The notes beneath the pieces are model-generated. The model made no database searches. It saw only the letters and a program-made list of their open reading frames with translations, and was not told the DNA's origin. Below are positions 9,255 to 21,280 of a stretch of 64,000 bases of DNA, in pieces. This stretch comes from Mikania micrantha. Lineage: Eukaryota; Streptophyta; Magnoliopsida; Asterales; Asteraceae. The stretch is from contig CM018691.1 of assembly GCA_009363875.1 (NCBI GenBank), positions 42,963,399-43,027,398 of the forward strand. Direction: 5' to 3'. Position numbers and translations under genes: made by a program. Numbering within the stretch: the stretch's first letter is position 1; every line of letters starts with the position of its first letter.

Positions 9255-11708
9255 CTAAGGGTTCACCCTAGGCTCTGAGGATTGGTCAGTCTTCGTTGAT
9301 CTAATAGAGGGTTTGGCCTTGGGTGTGACCTTTTGATTCGTTCCATAAAACAATTCAGTAGGTCTGTGCAGACAATTTCTTGCAATGTGGCCTTGTCTAC
9401 CACAAACAAAGCAACATACCTTTTCATGAAATTCTTTAGGGTCAAAGGGTTTTACATCACAGTCACAGTGACTAGAAGAGGAATTTGTAGAGGCTTGTTC
9501 CAATGACCTTGGAACAAAAGGCTCACAGTTAGGATTTTGAACCCGCCTCTTTGGTGACTGTGGAATGACCCTTGAACTCATGATGTAAGTGTGAAGATGT
9601 TGTTTACAAAATAACATTCTTCTTAACAAAAGTTGACTTAAAGTTTTTAGACATCTCATTTGTTTTAATGTTAAATTTATCAACTATTTCAACAAAATCA
9701 GTGTTTAAAATAGCAGATGATGTTCCATAAGATGTTGAACAATCTGTGCTCCTCTTAGCACTTCTTTCCTCAGTCTTCCCAATCACACCGGTTTTGATCA
9801 AACTATCTACATATATCTTAGAATCATCAGAAATATTTGGACCGGTCTCAATGGGATCTGTTGTCAAAGAAACTGGTTTGTCAAGACCAGTGCTGAAATC
9901 GAACTTCGATCAGAATTTAACAACATATCATCAACGGATGTGTTTATTTTGGGCATGAGTAGCTGTGGTTTAAAGGTGGCTCACATTCTTGATAACCAAT
10001 ACCCTTACCGTTATTTTCCCGGTATTGCATGTTTATCATGTTCTCCACAACCTTGCTTGAATTATCAAATTTTTCACGTTTAACCAAGGTTTTAGAAAGT
10101 TGAGTCTTAACTTGGTCCAACTCTAAAGTGAGTTCATCGATTTTGCATCTAGCATCTCGATAGTTGGATTCTTTATCACTTGAGAGTTCCTTGAGCCTTG
10201 CAACATCCCTACCCTCGGCTTCAAGTTTCCTTTTAAAAATTACTTCATTTTTAATAAATTCTGAGTTAAAGTATTAAAATTTGGTTACTTTTTTGATTAG
10301 TGATTCATTATGTGACCGATACTTAAACACTTTATCTATGCAAGAGATAGAGCAAAGATTTTAAGTTACCTCCTTTTGCTGGTCGTCCACCTCAGCCATG
10401 AAAGCGTGACTCAGAGTTAGCTCCAGTTCTTGCACCTGATCACTCCAATCATAGGAGTCAGTTTCTTAAATCACCAGTGCTTTGGGCGTGCTTGCACTTC
10501 CTCCAGCTGCAGCAGTCACAGCTTTCTCTTCAGGCTTCTTGTCTCTTTCCTTAGCCACCTTTGGCTGCTTACATTCTCTTGCAAAGTGACCTGGTTGATC
10601 ACAGTTGTAGCACCGTAGCTTTGGCTTATCAAATCCAAGTTTCTTTCACAGGTTGATTCCAAAGTTATTCCATCCATATCGCTTGATGAACTTCTTTGCC
10701 TGAAACACAGTCATTGCCATCTGCCATGAGATATCTATTTCCTTAACATCAACTGAATTTATCTGTTCTAAGTTATCCCGAGTTAGATTAGCAGGTGCTA
10801 ACTCTCCTGCTATGAATGCATTGTAACTGTTCATAAAACCTTTGAACAGTAGCATATTTTCTTCATTTTCTGGATTGATCTTGGACATTGAACCAGCTTA
10901 ACCAGATGATAGGAATGCAGTCTCAAAGGGAATTGACTGAGATGAAGAATTCTGATAGTGCTGCATCCCTGAAGCTTGAAGATTGATAGCAGAAAGTAAC
11001 GCAAAGTTTTCTGACACAGGTGCAATTCCCATGGAGCTAGCATGATTCAGTGCTCTATGCTTATCATCCATGTCATAGGAATTTATGATCGAGATTAGTT
11101 CACTCATGGAGGTCTTGTACATATCCTTTGTCCTTTTGATTGTAGTGAAGTTTGAGTTCCAAGTGTAAGGAAGTGAATTTAGGAGCTTTTTGTTCACTTC
11201 TCCTTTGGTCATTACAATTCCAGAACTTGTCATCTCGGTCATTAGATGAGTGAATCTATTCACCTGTGCTTCAAGTGACTCTCCTTTGATATGATTGAAC
11301 ATATTGAACCTTTGTCTCAGCATATCCTTACGACTCTCTCTCATGTCTTCATTTCCTTCAAACCGTTCAACCAATGCATTCCAAAGTTCCTTTGCAGTCT
11401 TGTGTTCCTTATAGCCATGAGCTACATCAGTTGATAAAGCCATTGTGATTGAAGTATAAGCTTTTTCATCCTTCTCCATCATCAAGTGGTATGAAGGCAC
11501 AAAGGGACTCTCTTTAATGGATCTCCAAAGCTTTGGACTGAATTTCGAATCTTGGAAGTTGCCTCCCGACACGAGCCTCGGTGGCTTTGTTCTGGTTCCT
11601 GATGAATCCCTCCATCCTGACTTTCCAAGTGTTGTGGTCTTCCGGAGTGAACATCGATGGCTTGTTGAGAGTACCATCTTCTGTATCATGTTTGTTAAGT
11701 GCAGCTAT
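9255..11708 (-). pseudogene. gag: Sire-type gag, degenerate
   Basis: The N-terminus (AALNKHDTEDGTLNKPSMF, about 11705 leftward) matches the intact gag at 42728, but the start codon position reads ATA (11706-11708). Then come the capsid-like region KELWNALVERFEGNEDMRES and TKGEVNKKLLNSLPYTWNSN (11500-10900), a first zinc knuckle near 10620-10580 (CYNCDQPGHFARECK), and a second one near 9420-9380 (CFVCGRQGHIARNC). The frame is broken several times, for example near 11540, 10895 and 9680. Gag would package element RNA; this copy cannot make a full protein. Confidence 0.8.
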
Positions 11709-11809
11709 TTGAACAAACACACAGATTCTGAGTTTTGAAGTAGTGAGATTTAAGAATAAATGAAACTGGTAACTTAAGGATGATAAGTTACTTAAGTTCA
11801 AGAGCCAAA

Positions 11810-11821
11810 GCTCTGATACCA
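11810..11821 (-). other. Primer binding site, initiator tRNA-Met type
   Basis: The minus strand reads TGGTATCAGAGC just inside the LTR, complementary to the 3' end of initiator tRNA-Met and the same as in the intact Sire element at 42614. Confidence 0.9.
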
Positions 11822-11823
11822 CT

Positions 11824-12702
11824 TTTTGGATCGGGTTGTTTACCTCAAACAACACTTCACAAGTATTTTTCTCTTTCAATCTAATAGATGCGGAATATCT
11901 ATTAGAAGGATCTCCAAACACTCAATGGTAAACAAACAATGTTTGAATAACAAATAAGAACACACGAGTAAATTCAAGCTCGAAAACATATTTCTCTCAA
12001 AGTATGTAAGTTACAAGCAGTCAAGCACGCACACATACAAGTTTATAGTGAGAGGTTATATAGCCAAGGCTACAACCGTATATTCTTAGGAATACAAGTT
12101 GGGTATACTAGAAAATACATAAAGTAAAGCTTATTCTAGTATGTAGAGTGTCTTAACAGGCTAAGACACTCAATTACCATCATTACAAATATAGACATTG
12201 ACTTAACCAAAAGACTAGCTAAATACAAAAGGCATTTAATGTTGTTGATCTTCAAGGCTTCAGATGATCTTTGCATTTAATGTAGCTCGTGAGAAGTAAG
12301 GTGTTGTCTGACTTTCGGTATGTTTATCCTTGTTGTCCTCAGACCAGCATGTCAGTTGTCATCTCCTTTTTATACTATAAAAGTACTCAGCTACAGTCTT
12401 TGTTAGAGGATTATCCTCAGAAGTCTTTGTCTCTGTCTTCGGAAGCTGCTGAGGAGAATCTTCGGAAGACTTTGTTCTTCAGAAGCTTTATGTCTTCGGA
12501 AGCTCTGAAGCTTTAAATCTGTTAAGTGTTGGTCTTCCGAAGTGTTTGTCTTGTACAACCTTCAGAAGAAGTAAGTTACCCTTCGGAAGCAATGTTGCTT
12601 CCGAAGAGGAACTCCTTCCTTCCGAAGGCTGTTTGTCTGTGTAGTCTCTGATACTTAGACAAGATTGAAGTTTGGTGAGCATCAGCCTTTATTAGTCTTT
12701 AC
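11824..12702 (-). repeat. 5' LTR of the truncated Sire-type element
   Basis: About 879 bp, homologous to the 895-bp LTRs at 41717 and 52970. The minus strand begins TGTAAAGACTAATAAAGG. The U3 part (12400-12660) holds nine copies of CTTCNGAAG, as in the intact element. Confidence 0.85.
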
Positions 12703-14324
12703 AGTAGGTTTTTTTCTTTTTTTATCAATGTAAGTGGACCATACATTAATTACATTAATTAAAAAAGAAAAAGAAATCTACACCTTTAGATTTACTTAAC
12801 GTGTGCTCCAAAAGAAATAAGATGTACTTATTCGGTTGACGCAATAAGAAATGGTTAAATTTTGATCATGTCCCTATATGTACACACGTATGTATGTATC
12901 TTCAATCCTTTTTATAACACTAACAATTAATGTGTGATTCTATGATGTTAAAGGCAAACACTAAGCTTTTTTAGCCAGTTCGTTCGACTTATAATGGTTT
13001 GCAACCACTTTCAACATGTAGGATTATAAACCAATCACAATCAAGTAGTTTAGTTCAGGGTGGAATTGGTTTCACCCTAAAACAGTTTCAAAATCAATTC
13101 AAATTAGATCAGATGACCTGTTTTTTTTTCTCAAAGACTCAAACCTGTTTCTTTTACCCATATGCATCCCACTTCTAGCATGCGTCTTTCAATGGCTAAA
13201 GAAAAAAGTAATTATAGTTCACTTGGTTATAAATTGTTATAAATTGTTATAAAAGTACACATGTTATTTTTCATACATATATTTACAACTTATATTTAAC
13301 TTTAAAGAAATTTTTTAGGATTAACAAAGTCAAGCCAAGCCTATAATGAAGTTTTTAAAAATGTGTTTGGATTAGCTTTTTCAAAATTAATTTTCAAAAT
13401 GATCAAAAATGACATTTTTTTATTGACATTATTTAATGTTATTAGGTAAAGGGTAAAGAGTGGGGTATATATGTAATTTTATGTCAATAAGTCATAAGTC
13501 ATTTTGAAAAGCTAAAATTTTTAGCTTTTGAAAAACAACTTATCACTCTTTTACAAAAAGTCATTTTCAAAAGTCTTTTTAGGTTTGACAAACAACTTAT
13601 TGACGTATTGACTTTTCGTAAAAGCCAATAAGCCCAATTTAAGATGAAATCCCAAACAAGGCCTAAAAAATAAAATTTCCTAAATTTTGTTCTTAAGAGG
13701 ACTTGAAACCCAAACCTAATTTTTAAAGAAGAGCATCTCAAAAGAAAAAAAAATCTAAGATACTATAAATTAAAACAAATGACTTCGAGTGATTATGAAT
13801 TGGTCGTGCGACTTTGGACCGTTTTGATTGCAATGCTAAAATTCACTCACTTACAGACTTAAGAGTTATGTGAAAAATAAAAAAAAAACAAATTTCCAAA
13901 TTTTTTTTAAAGTTTTTCCATAATCGAAGTCAACTTTTATTTTTCATTCAAAGTTAATTCATCTTCTGCAAGTATATTAGCTACAAAATTGAATTACATA
14001 AATTGTGAATTTTGGAAATCAAATATTTTGGATTGGTTTTTTATCAATTATTTACATGCAAATAAATTTCTTAACTAAGGCATTAAACGTACACCTTCAA
14101 CAACTGATCATACCCCTTCACCTCTATCTTGAGCGTGTATTGTCTTAACCATTTACCGCATAAGTATCCTTTTTTTTCCCATCTAACACTTACAATAAGA
14201 ATTAATAATAAAATATGAAAATTTTATCATTTCAGTCTTATTTGACAGCTATTTAAAGTAGAGACATATATCTTTTAAATATTTTGCACACTAACAAATA
14301 CCAAAAACTTTTATGCATAACCAG
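12703..14324. other. Non-coding, AT-rich; contains a possible MITE
   Basis: No gene seen. It probably represents intron or upstream sequence of the RLP gene whose first recognisable exon starts at 14325. The RLP signal peptide and N-terminal cap were not found here. Confidence 0.5.
13361..13662. mobile_element. Possible MITE
   Basis: The ends resemble each other as inverted repeats: TGTTTGGATTAGCTTTTTC on the left, and TTGTTTGGGATTTCATC on the opposite strand at the right. The inside is AT-rich with short palindromes (GCTAAAATTTTTAGC). The terminal match is short and no target duplication is convincing. Confidence 0.35.
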
Positions 14325-14480
14325 GTTCAAAGACAACTACAAAATTAAGAAAATTGAAAATTTTAAATCTTGGATTGAACCATTTTAATGAAGGTCTGGT
14401 ATCATCTTTAAGTGATCTCACATCACTTAAAAGTCTAAATCTTAAAGGCAACTTGTTTTCCGGATGTTTTCCATTCCAAG
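14325..14480 (+). pseudogene. RLP gene, leucine-rich-repeat exon
   Basis: Between an AG acceptor (14323-14324) and a GT donor (14481-14482) the sequence encodes LRKLKILNLGLNHFNEGLVS and SLTSLKSLNLKGNLFSGCFP-like repeats, about 52 residues of extracellular leucine-rich repeats. RLPs are membrane-anchored receptors without a kinase. The exon ends with a single G; the next exon at 20808 begins AA, which together make Glu in frame (FPFQ then ELSSLKELETLDLS). All introns found in this gene are phase 1. The copia element at 15983-20742 sits in the intron between. Confidence 0.8.
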
Positions 14481-15977
14481 GTATGTTTAATCTGTAACTT
14501 AATATATATTATCATCTTTGCTTTTACAAAAGTTATTCCAAGTCTGTATGTTAATTTATAAATAACATATGGATTATATGATGTTTGAACATGCGAAATG
14601 TTATTAGTTACATTAGCGTGTTAATATTAAAAAAAAATTGTTACATTGACTTGATATCATTCTAATGAGGATTTGTTATTTTCTAATGAAAAAATATTTC
14701 TTTGAACAAATTAATTTTTGTTTAGATTAGAATATGAGTGATGAGACATGTTGCATATCTACATTTGGCATCACTCAGATAAAGTTTTTTCTTATGCCTT
14801 TATAGATTTTCATACATAACAAAACATCAAAACCAAAATGACTAGAAACAAATTTACATACACAAAACAATAAAACATAAAGCTGGTGATTGAAACCAAG
14901 CATGAATATTTGTGATAACTGAGCTTCAGTTCAACAAATTTATAGAATTAAATAATTCATCTTCACAAACTACCATGTAAAAATAACTGAACTTTACTTC
15001 AATATAATTTGAACCACAAAAATGTAAAAAAAAAATCTTACAAGAAAAAAAAAACAGTTATGACCTAAACTCTCTAAATTTCCTAATGCATGCAATCAAG
15101 AGAAAGAAAAAACACTATAAACGATTATTCATACAACACACAAAAATCAAAGCTCAGATAAAAACTTGAAGAATATACCATCCCCATCTTTAGACGACAA
15201 ACAAAAAATTAAGGTTCAAAGGTTTTCAAAACGTTTGATATAATAAACAAAGAGTTAAGAAAATAATCATAATTGTGAAATTAAACACAACCTATGAAAA
15301 TAGATAAGAGAATGATCACTAACTTGGAAGTGATTCTAACTTTAGTAGAATTTGACTCAAAGATTCAATTTACTGGTTTAACGAATTAATTATATTTTAT
15401 ACTCAGCAGTTTAGATGAACACAATAATCCTCTTAAGTTATGTTTTTATTGTCATAAAAATAAGTGCATATCAAGAACATAAAACTCATGAGAGTTTGAT
15501 GTGTACAAATAATATTGAAAGATGTATAAAATATTTTGACCTAAATACTACTCCCAAAACTAGGGATATCATATGCCTGGGCGTATGATACGCCGGCATG
15601 ACGTATCATATGCCCAACGAGACTTAATATTTATATTCGTCTCATCGAGTAACGTTGTTTTCATGTTTATGGGTTTCATGGATCATCTCGTAGCATGAGA
15701 TACGTCTTTTCCAAGTTTTGGGCTTCTTAACATCACGTATTTGCACTTTTGGTCACTAAACCTCTCTTCTAACATCCAATAAAGGTTTCAAAACACTTCA
15801 TTAGTATTTTAACATCTGAAAATCATAAATGTATTCAAATTAAACGTGCCTCGGACCAACAACATAAAAAAAATCACACAATTAAACATCAAATAACAAG
15901 AACAAACATTACATAATCACTGTCCCATGCCTAAATTATTTAAAACAGATCAGAAACTAAAATTCTCTTTACACATC
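14481..15977. other. RLP intron sequence, AT-rich
   Basis: No gene recognised. It holds an imperfect hairpin at 15579-15615. It continues after the copia insertion at 20748. Confidence 0.6.
15579..15615. repeat. Inverted repeat (hairpin)
   Basis: GGGCGTATGATACG (15579-15592) pairs with CGTATCATATGCCC (15602-15615) with one mismatch, across a 9-nt loop. Function unknown. Confidence 0.7.
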
Positions 15978-15982
15978 ATTCT

Positions 15983-16253
15983 TGAAGAAGTTAATGACAA
16001 TGGAATAAAGGGCATCTTGGTAATTTGATTTCACTAGTTGGTAGATAATTAACCATGCAGACGTGCATATGCATGGAGTGGGGTTTATTTTATTTTATTA
16101 CTTTATTAGTGGTACTTGGTAGATAGTGGATGTAGTGGGTAGTTTTTTTTATTTTTCTACTTTATTTGTATTGCTTTTTCGCATGTGAATGAGGTTGAGT
16201 TTGCCCGGAATAGTGTTGTATTTTTATTTGTTGTTCTTCTCTGATTTCCAATA
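15983..16253 (+). repeat. 5' LTR of the Ale-like element
   Basis: It starts TGAAGAAGTTAATGA and ends TTTCCAATA, followed two bases later by the primer binding site. The end ATA rather than CA is supported by the ATTCT target duplication beyond the 3' LTR. Confidence 0.85.
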
Positions 16254-16255
16254 CT

Positions 16256-16267
16256 TGGTATCAAAGC
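16256..16267 (+). other. Primer binding site, initiator tRNA-Met type (one mismatch)
   Basis: TGGTATCAAAGC, one base different from the usual TGGTATCAGAGC. Confidence 0.8.
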
Positions 16268-17367
16268 GTTCAAGGGAGTTGCATGCCCCAAGTATCCCCG
16301 GTTTAACACTGTCTGTGGTTACAAATACAGCAGTACCAAAGGAGACTAGTTCTGTGTCATTACAGATTCCAAATTTAACTGTGTCTAACTACACAACATG
16401 GTCCATCAAGATGGAGGCTATCATGGATCCACAAGGATTGTGGGAATCCATTGAAACACCGCAAGGAGTGGCGATGGATGAGAAGAAGAGCAAGACCGCC
16501 AGAGCGTTTCTATTTCAGGCGATTCTGGAAGATGTTCTTCTACAAGTTGTGAAGAAGAAGACGGCGAAGGAAGTGTGGGAATCCTTGAATTTGAGGTATC
16601 TAGGGTCAGACCGAGTACAAAAGGCAAGGTTGAATACTCTCAAAAGCGAGTTTGATGCATTGCGCATGAGAGAAACGGAGTCAATCGATGAATATGCCTG
16701 TAAGTTGTCGGCAATGATCTCAAAACATAGTGGTTTGGGACAAACCTTGGAAGACAGTATTGAGCAGACTGCAGATTTGGATACGATGCCGTTTGATGAA
16801 GCAGTTGGCCGGTTAAAGGCGTATGAAGACCGGCTGAAAACATGACATTCAACTCCAGGTAGTGAGGGGAGTTCGTTGCTAACAAAGTCTGATGGTCATT
16901 CTGACCAACGGATGCTTGGAAAATTTGGTGCACATGGCAGGGGACGTGGCATGGGGCCTGATTGGGGAGGCCAAAGTAGTTCGCGCGGGAGAGGAAGCTT
17001 TTACCGCGGACGTGGTGGACGTGGTGGCCACAATTTCCATCATGATTCACATAACCACCGAAAACCAAGAGACAAAAAAGATGGAAGGTGTTACAAGTGT
17101 AACCAGATGGGTCATTACGCAATGGAGTGCACAGGTGATAACAAGACAGGAGATGAAGTACACTTAAAACAGAAGGAGCCCGAGAAGCCTACACTTATTC
17201 TAAGTGTACATGGGGAGGATGAACCTACCATGGTTCTATTTAATGAGGAGAATATTGTGCCAAACAGGCAGTTGGTTGATTCTGTCAAAAAGGATCGAGA
17301 CACGTGGTATCTTGACAACAGTGCTAGCAACCATATGACAAGTCTCAAGGAGGTGTTTAGGAGTTGA
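16268..17367 (+). pseudogene. gag: Ale-like gag, zinc knuckle and protease start
   Basis: One frame, broken by a TGA at 16843. Gag is recognised by IPNLTVSNYTTWSIKMEAIM, KEVWESLNLRYLGSDRVQKA and the zinc knuckle CYKCNQMGHYAMEC (about 17092-17133), after an Arg/Gly-rich stretch. The protease active-site region reads WYLDNSASNHMTS (about 17306), where the Gly normally following Asp-Asn in these elements is Ser. The reading frame runs back through the primer binding site and no convincing start methionine is visible. A one-base deletion near 17360 ends the frame at TGA 17365. Confidence 0.8.
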
Positions 17368-17815
17368 ATGAAAATGTGTGGGGACAAGTGAAGTTTGGTG
17401 ATGATTCAAGGTTTCCAATCAAAGGAAAAGGAACTATATTATTCGAATGTAAAACTGGAGAGCAACTTGTGATAAATGATGTGTATTTTATCCCGGCACT
17501 TGAAAGCAACATAGTAAGTTTGGGTCAACTTACTGAGAAAGGTTACGAGGTTTCAATGCATGGAGAATATTTGAAATTGTTTGATGAAGATGAAAGGCTG
17601 GTGCTCAAGACACAACGAGAAAGAAACAGGTTGTACAAGGCATCCCTAAGGACCTCAAAGCCAGTGTGCTTGCTTGGAAAATTGGATGACTCAGCATGGT
17701 TATGGCATGCCAGACTTGGTCATGCCAACTTCTAGACGATAGAGTCAATGACTGGGCAATCATTGGTGCTAGGAATGCCACATGTATCCCATCAAGCTCA
17801 AGTATGTGAAAGTTC
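17364..17815 (+). pseudogene. pol: Ale-like pol: protease end and GAG-pre-integrase
   Basis: This continues the polyprotein in another frame: VWGQVKFGDDSRFPIKGKGT, NDVYFIPALESNIVSLGQL, and the integrase zinc-binding region with WLWHARLGHANF. A TAG at 17733 and a further indel before 17816 break it. The Cys pair of the HHCC finger is poorly preserved. Confidence 0.75.
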
Positions 17816-19069
17816 TTGGTAGCCAAACAAACCAGAAAACCGTTTCCACATGAAACACAATGGCACGAAAACTCTCCATTGGAACTTGTTCATGCGGACC
17901 TTTGTGGTCCAATTAACCCATCGACAATCGGAGGTAATAAATACTTCTTCCTGCTTGTTGATGATTATTGCAGGTATATGTGGGTGTACTTACTTAAGAC
18001 AAAAGTTGAATCTTTTGAAATGTTCAAAAAGTTCAAAGCTCAAGTTGAGAAGGAGAAGTCATGCACGCTGAAAGCACTTTGTACAGATCGTGGTGGTGAG
18101 TTTAACTCCCATCAATTCAAAGAGTTTTGTTCTCAACATGGTATACAACGACAGTTAACAGCCCCACACACCCCACAACAAAATGAAGTTGTGGAACGGC
18201 GAAATAGAACAGCTTTGGGAATGACCAGATCGTTGTTAAAGGCAATGTCTCTGCTTGAACATCTCTGGGGAGAAGCCGAGCGACATGTAGTATACTTACT
18301 GAATCGTATTCCAACAAAGGCAGTAAAATAGATGACTCCATATGAAGGCTGGAAGGGTAGGAAACCAAACCTGAGTCATCTAAAAGTGTTTAGATGTGTA
18401 GCCTATGTAAAAAACACATCCAATCATGTTACAAAGTTGGCTGATCGGAGTGAAGCAATGGTATACCTCGGGGTTGTAGAAGGGAGAAAAGCATGCAGGT
18501 TTCTCAATCCAAAAGAAAAGAAAATTGTAGTTTGACGTGATGTTGTGTTCACTGAGAAAAGAAGGTGGATCTGGGAAGAGTCGCAGATCAATAAAGATGA
18601 GCCTGTACAAAGTTGGTTCCACACCAACACTCAAAATGATGATAAAGGATTTGATCAAAACCCATTTCAAGACATAGGTGATGTTGAAGAAGTACCTACA
18701 ACTCCAGCACATAGTGGAGTCCCTTCTGGTAATCTTTTCTCTCCACAGTTATTTTTCGAACAGGTGTCATCACAAGAAGCTGGCAAGTCTTTGACAAGTT
18801 CAGTTCAAAGTTTAACTTCTGAAGGAGGAGGAAATATTGATTCGGGCATTGATGATACACCTGTGAGAGGGTTTTCAAGTTTGGAAGACATATATGATCG
18901 CACCGTGCCAATAAAAATTCAAGAGCTGTTGCTGATAGATGATGAGCCACGTAATTTTGCAGAAGCTGCAGGTGAGAAAGGCTGGATAGAAGTAATGAAA
19001 GCTGAACTGGTGTCTATCGAAAAAAATCACACATGGACACTGTATCTCATCCAAAAGGTTGTAAAGTAA
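17816..19069 (+). pseudogene. pol: Ale-like pol: integrase
   Basis: One frame with in-frame stops at 18329 (TAG) and 18533 (TGA). The DDE core is seen as ELVHADLCGP, ALCTDRGGEFNSHQF and HTPQQNEVVERRNRTALGM, followed by LWGEAERHVVYLLNRIP, then PYEGWKGRKPNLSHLKVFRC. The 18545-19069 part is the variable linker up to the start of RT (NFAEAAGEKGWIEVMKAEL). Integrase inserts the DNA copy. The usual Gly after Gln-Gln-Asn is Glu here. It ends by frameshift at 19069. Confidence 0.85.
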
Positions 19070-19985
19070 TTGGTTTGAAGTGGGTTTACAAGTTGAAAAG
19101 AAATGCAGAAGGTGTGATTACCAAGTTTAAGGCACGACTCGTTGCGAAGGGGTATGTGCAAGAAAAAGGAATAGATTTTGAAGAAGTCCTCGCCCCGGTT
19201 GCTCGAATGGAGACTATCAGATTACTGCTTGCGATGGCTGCTGAAAAGGGGTTGACTGTACATCATCTTGATGTAAAGTCGGCGTTTCTAAATGGTGAAT
19301 TGAATGAGGAAGTCTATGTGACACAACCCTCCGGATTTGAAGTGAAAGGTAAAAAAGACTGTGTGTATAAGTTACACAAAGCTTTGTACGGGCTAAAGCA
19401 AGCGCCACGGGCATGGAATGCTCAACTCGACAAGTCATTGAAGAAAATCGGTTTTTGCAGAAGTGTGCATGAGCAAGCGTTGTACAAACGAAAAGGTGTA
19501 AATTTTCTACTGATTGTTGGTGTCTATGTCGATGATCTTATAGTCATGGATCGGATGAGAATGAAGTCAAGAAGTTCAAAACCCAAATGCAGAATGGATT
19601 TGAAATGAGTGATCTGGGTTGCTTGTCATTTTATTTGGGAATTGAAGTGGATCAAAGGAAGGATGGTATCACGTTGAAGCAAGAAGCTTATGCTAAGAAT
19701 GTGCTAAAGATAGCTGGCATGTTAGAGTGTAATGAATCAAAATGGCCAATGGATCCAAAGAAGCAACTTATGATGGATGATGATGGCAAACCGGTAGACC
19801 CAACTGACTACAGACGGATCATTGGGAGTCTAAGATACTTGACTCACTCGACCGGATCTGGGCTATGCAGTAGGAGTGGTGATTGGCTATATGGAAAAAC
19901 CCAAGGAGAGTCATTTTGTGCAGTAAAGCATGTACTTCGGTACATCAAAGGAACAGTGAGCATGGGTTTAATTTACAGAAAATGA
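19033..19985 (+). pseudogene. pol: Ale-like pol: reverse transcriptase
   Basis: Two overlapping frames joined by an indel near 19550-19600. The first has VIGLKWVYKLKRNAEGVITK, KARLVAKGYVQEKGIDFEE, LDVKSAFLNGELNEEVYV, ALYGLKQAPRAW and the catalytic YVDDLIV (about 19527). The second has LGCLSFYLGIEVDQRKDG and YRRIIGSLRYLTHS, ending at TGA 19983. The catalytic Asp pair is preserved but the frame is broken. Confidence 0.88.
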
Positions 19986-20498
19986 GGCAATGGGAAGTTG
20001 ATTGGATATAGTGACAGTAGTCATGGGACGGATGTTGATAATCGAAAGGAACCAGTGGCATAGCATTTTACTACTCAGACAAGTTGATTATGGTCTTCTC
20101 AAAAACAAAAAATGGTGGCATTGAGTTCGTGTGATGTGGAGTTCATGGCAGCGACTTCTGCATCTTGCCAAGCATTGTGGTTGCGAAACTTGGTGAATGA
20201 TCTGACTGGTTGTGTTCCTCATAAGGTGATGTTGCTGGTTGATAATAAATCTGCAATAGCACTCATGAAAAACCCGGTATTTCATAGTCGAAGTAAACAT
20301 ATCGACACTAAGCATCATTTTATCCAAGAATGTGTAGAGCGGGGTCAGATTGTTGTCGATCATGTAAGTGGTGATATGCAAAGGGCAGATATACTCACTA
20401 AAGCGTTGCCTCGGATTAAATTTGCTGAAATGAGGAGTTTGCTAGGTGTTGAAGAAATCGGAGGAGCGGCGGTGAAGAAGTTAATGAGAATGGAATAA
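19986..20498 (+). pseudogene. pol: Ale-like pol: RNase H
   Basis: YSDSSHGTDVDNRK (first Asp) lies near 20010, then indels and stops, then KMVALSSCDVEFMAATSASC, LLVDNKSAIALMKNP, KHIDTKHHFIQECV and DILTKALPRIKF in one frame to the TAA at 20496. The open frame runs into the 3' LTR. Confidence 0.82.
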
Positions 20499-20742
20499 AG
20501 GGCATCTTGGTAATTTGATTTCACTAGTTGGTAGCTAATCAACCATGGAGACGTGCATATGCATGGAGTGGGGTTTATTTTATTTTATTGGTTTATTATT
20601 GGTACTTGGTAGATAGTGGATGTAGTGGGTAGTTTTTTTAATTTTCTAATTTATTTGTATTGCTTTTTCCCATATGAATGAAGTTGAGTTTGCCCATAAT
20701 AGTGTTGTATTTTTCTTTGTTGTTCTTCTCTGATTTCCAATA
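20473..20742 (+). repeat. 3' LTR of the Ale-like element
   Basis: Matches 15983-16253 with about 14 substitutions. It is preceded by the purine-rich GGAGGAGCGGCGG and followed by the target duplicate ATTCT. Confidence 0.88.
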
Positions 20743-20807
20743 ATTCTTTGATTCCTCTAATTTTCGCCTCTTGATACAACGCTCAATGTGTTTTCTTACT
20801 TGTGCAG

Positions 20808-20880
20808 AATTATCTTCATTGAAAGAGTTAGAGACACTTGACTTGAGTAGTTGTGTGCTTCAATCAATCACGTTCTAACG
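20808..20880 (+). pseudogene. RLP gene, single-LRR exon
   Basis: After TTTTCTTACTTGTGCAG (an intron acceptor) the sequence encodes LSSLKELETLDLSSCVLQS, one leucine-rich repeat of the 24-residue plant type in an exon of about 72 nt. The first bases complete a Glu codon begun by the exon ending at 14480. A stop (TAA, 20876) and a possible donor GTTAAG follow. This shows that the copia element split one gene. Confidence 0.75.
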
Positions 20881-20977
20881 GTTAAGTTGTTTTTAATAAT
20901 ACACAACCTCTTCTTAAATTTAATTTTAAAGACACTTGGTGTAGTAATATGCATTGGCTTTAAATCAATTGGTGTAG

Positions 20978-21087
20978 GTACCATGAGCAACCTTATGCAC
21001 TTAAATCTAGATTGGAATTTCTTCTTATCAGTGGATGACGTCATGGGATCCATGGCTACAGCTTTTGAATGCTGTAAACAAATATGA
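20978..21087 (+). pseudogene. RLP gene, probable LRR exon remnant
   Basis: After a possible acceptor (GGTGTAG) the frame reads TMSNLMHLNLDWNFFLSVDD, which resembles a leucine-rich repeat, in the phase-1 register used by the other exons, and stops at 21085. The match is short; it could be chance. Confidence 0.45.
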
Positions 21088-21280
21088 ATTAATACGAACG
21101 AGCCTCCTTTAACATTTAACTTGTTCACGAATGGTTTATTAACACATACCGAAGGAAAAATCTTTTTCTTGTTTGTTCATTAAATAAATGAGTTTGTTAA
21201 CGAACGGTTCACGAAAATAAACGAAGCAAAATTATTTTGAAAATTAAAATTATCATTTTAAATCTTGAATATTAGACATA

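Larger units (their letters stand above)
9239..12702 (-). mobile_element. Truncated Sire-type Ty1/copia element (5' LTR, PBS, gag)
   Basis: On the minus strand it reads LTR (12702 to 11824), primer binding site, then gag down to about 9255, where the element is cut off before pol. The LTR begins TGTAAAGACTAATAAAGGCTGA, nearly as in the intact element at 41717, and the gag start region is closely similar. The left boundary is approximate. No second LTR and no target duplication were found. Confidence 0.85.
15983..20742 (+). mobile_element. Ale-like Ty1/copia retrotransposon, degenerate but structurally complete
   Basis: Two LTRs of about 270 bp (15983-16253 and 20473-20742), a primer binding site, gag, protease, integrase, RT and RNase H in copia order, a purine-rich tract before the 3' LTR, and a 5-bp target duplication ATTCT (15978-15982 and 20743-20747). 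Total 4,760 bp. The short LTRs and compact size suggest the Ale/Retrofit group (inference). About 14 substitutions and an indel separate the LTRs, roughly 5%. It lies in an intron of the RLP gene. Confidence 0.9.
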
